6,347 nt of DNA from an uncultured Prevotella sp. (GTDB lineage: Bacteria; Bacteroidota; Bacteroidia; Bacteroidales; Bacteroidaceae), in NCBI GenBank assembly GCA_945614335.1, contig CALZAP010000088.1, forward strand, positions 1-6,347, read 5' to 3'. Below, piece after piece: positions 5,892 through 6,347 of the stretch. Both the position numbers and the translations under genes were made by a program. The notes beneath the pieces are model-generated. The model made no database searches. It worked only from the letters and a program-made list of their open reading frames with translations, and was not told where the DNA came from. The first letter of the stretch is position 1; every line of letters begins with the position of its first letter.

Positions 5892-6347
5892 TTAATTCAT
5901 AATCTCATACACGATGAGTGCTGTGAGGAGGATTGACGTGATGGAAAGGATGACGACGGCTACTTTCTCGGCCGTGGTGGCGTCGGGAGGAATGACTACT
6001 TCCGACATGCTTGCGGGACGTTTTTCGGGGGCGTGGTTCATGCAGGCGATGGCTGCCTGTCTCATCTGCCTGTCGCCAGTGTGCCTTGCCATGCACGCCA
6101 TCAGCACTCCGAGCGAATAGATGTCGCAGCGGATGTCGGAACGGGCGTTGGCCTGCATCAGTTCGGGGGCGATGTAGCCCGAGGTGCCGCCTGGCGACTT
6201 GAAGATGTTGAACGAGTCGCTGTCGGAAAGGCTGAAGTCGATGAGGCGGATGTTGTGCCCCTGGTGTGTCACCATGACATTGCTGGGCTTGAGGTCGCGA
6301 TGGAGTATCTGCTTGCTGTGCATATATCCCAAGGCGTCGGTGAGTTG
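5892..6347 (-). CDS. Hanks-type serine/threonine protein kinase with C-terminal membrane anchor, partial
   Basis: The C-terminal 151 residues of a eukaryotic-like Ser/Thr kinase; the reading frame is open through the right edge, so the N-lobe with its ATP loop and Lys is not visible. In order: the catalytic loop HRDLKPSN (16-23) with Asp18, Lys20 and Asn23; the metal-binding motif LIDFS (35-39), where DFG is changed to DFS but Asp37 is kept; a Ser-rich activation loop; GGTSGYIAPE (53-62) covering the APE motif; DIYSLG (75-80); and the C-lobe arginine in EKRP (108-111). Only about 30 residues separate DIYSLG from that arginine, shorter than in typical bacterial kinases, so the C-lobe is compact. 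After a short linker one hydrophobic segment (~128-148) ends just before the C-terminus, so the kinase should be anchored in the inner membrane with its catalytic domain in the cytoplasm. No extracellular sensor domain follows. Substrates are unknown. It is convergent with the ATPase-like gene and so not in its operon. Confidence 0.92.
   Translation of the reverse strand, partial: QLTDALGYMHSKQILHRDLKPSNVMVTHQGHNIRLIDFSLSDSDSFNIFKSPGGTSGYIAPELMQANARSDIRCDIYSLGVLMACMARHTGDRQMRQAAIACMNHAPEKRPASMSEVVIPPDATTAEKVAVVILSITSILLTALIVYEIMN

Noticed and set aside
5914..6120. Plus-strand open frames opposite the kinase
   Set aside because: The minus strand encodes clear kinase motifs throughout; the plus-strand frames show no family features.

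Overview
The window looks like chromosomal DNA of a Bacteroidota bacterium, probably Prevotella or a close relative. The evidence is a textbook Bacteroidota promoter (TTTG, 20 nt, then TAACTTTG) upstream of the fourth gene, weak or absent Shine-Dalgarno sequences with A-rich leaders, a four-copy 8-bp AT-rich repeat, a Bacteroidota-type AAA-ATPase-like/PD-(D/E)XK gene and an LpxA-family protein whose closest remembered relatives are from Prevotella/Bacteroides. The genus is inferred, not proven.

Left part (1-4201), plus strand, probably one transcription unit: the C-terminal ~60% of an RND-family inner-membrane efflux pump (cut by the left edge), then its outer-membrane lipoprotein channel (OprM/NodT type), then an LpxA-family acyltransferase. 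The gaps are 51 and 61 nt. A strong rho-independent terminator at 4157-4201 closes the unit. The periplasmic adaptor gene is presumably left of the window. The pump and channel would form a tripartite exporter. LpxA proteins add a hydroxyacyl chain to UDP-GlcNAc at the start of lipid A synthesis, but this copy lacks several substrate-binding residues known in E. coli LpxA and is not beside lpxD/lpxC-fabZ here, so it may be a specialised paralogue.

Middle part (4230-5868), plus strand: a separately transcribed gene with its own promoter, encoding a complete AAA-ATPase-like plus PD-(D/E)XK nuclease-like protein of a family found in many copies in Bacteroidota and of unknown function.

Right part (5892-6347), minus strand and convergent: the C-terminal half of a Hanks-type Ser/Thr kinase with one C-terminal membrane segment and DFS in place of the usual DFG. 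It runs off the right edge.

The three short junctions after the pump gene, the channel gene and the ATPase gene carry small repeats or inverted repeats: a palindrome with two TTAACTCC units, a 12-bp-arm inverted repeat followed by four 8-bp ATTAAA units, and two TTGAAAA units across a stop codon. No tRNA, rRNA, CRISPR array, insertion sequence or attachment site was seen, and no gene-free stretch exceeds 300 bases. The most interesting items are the divergent LpxA paralogue in an efflux operon and the structured, 8-bp-periodic leader in front of it.
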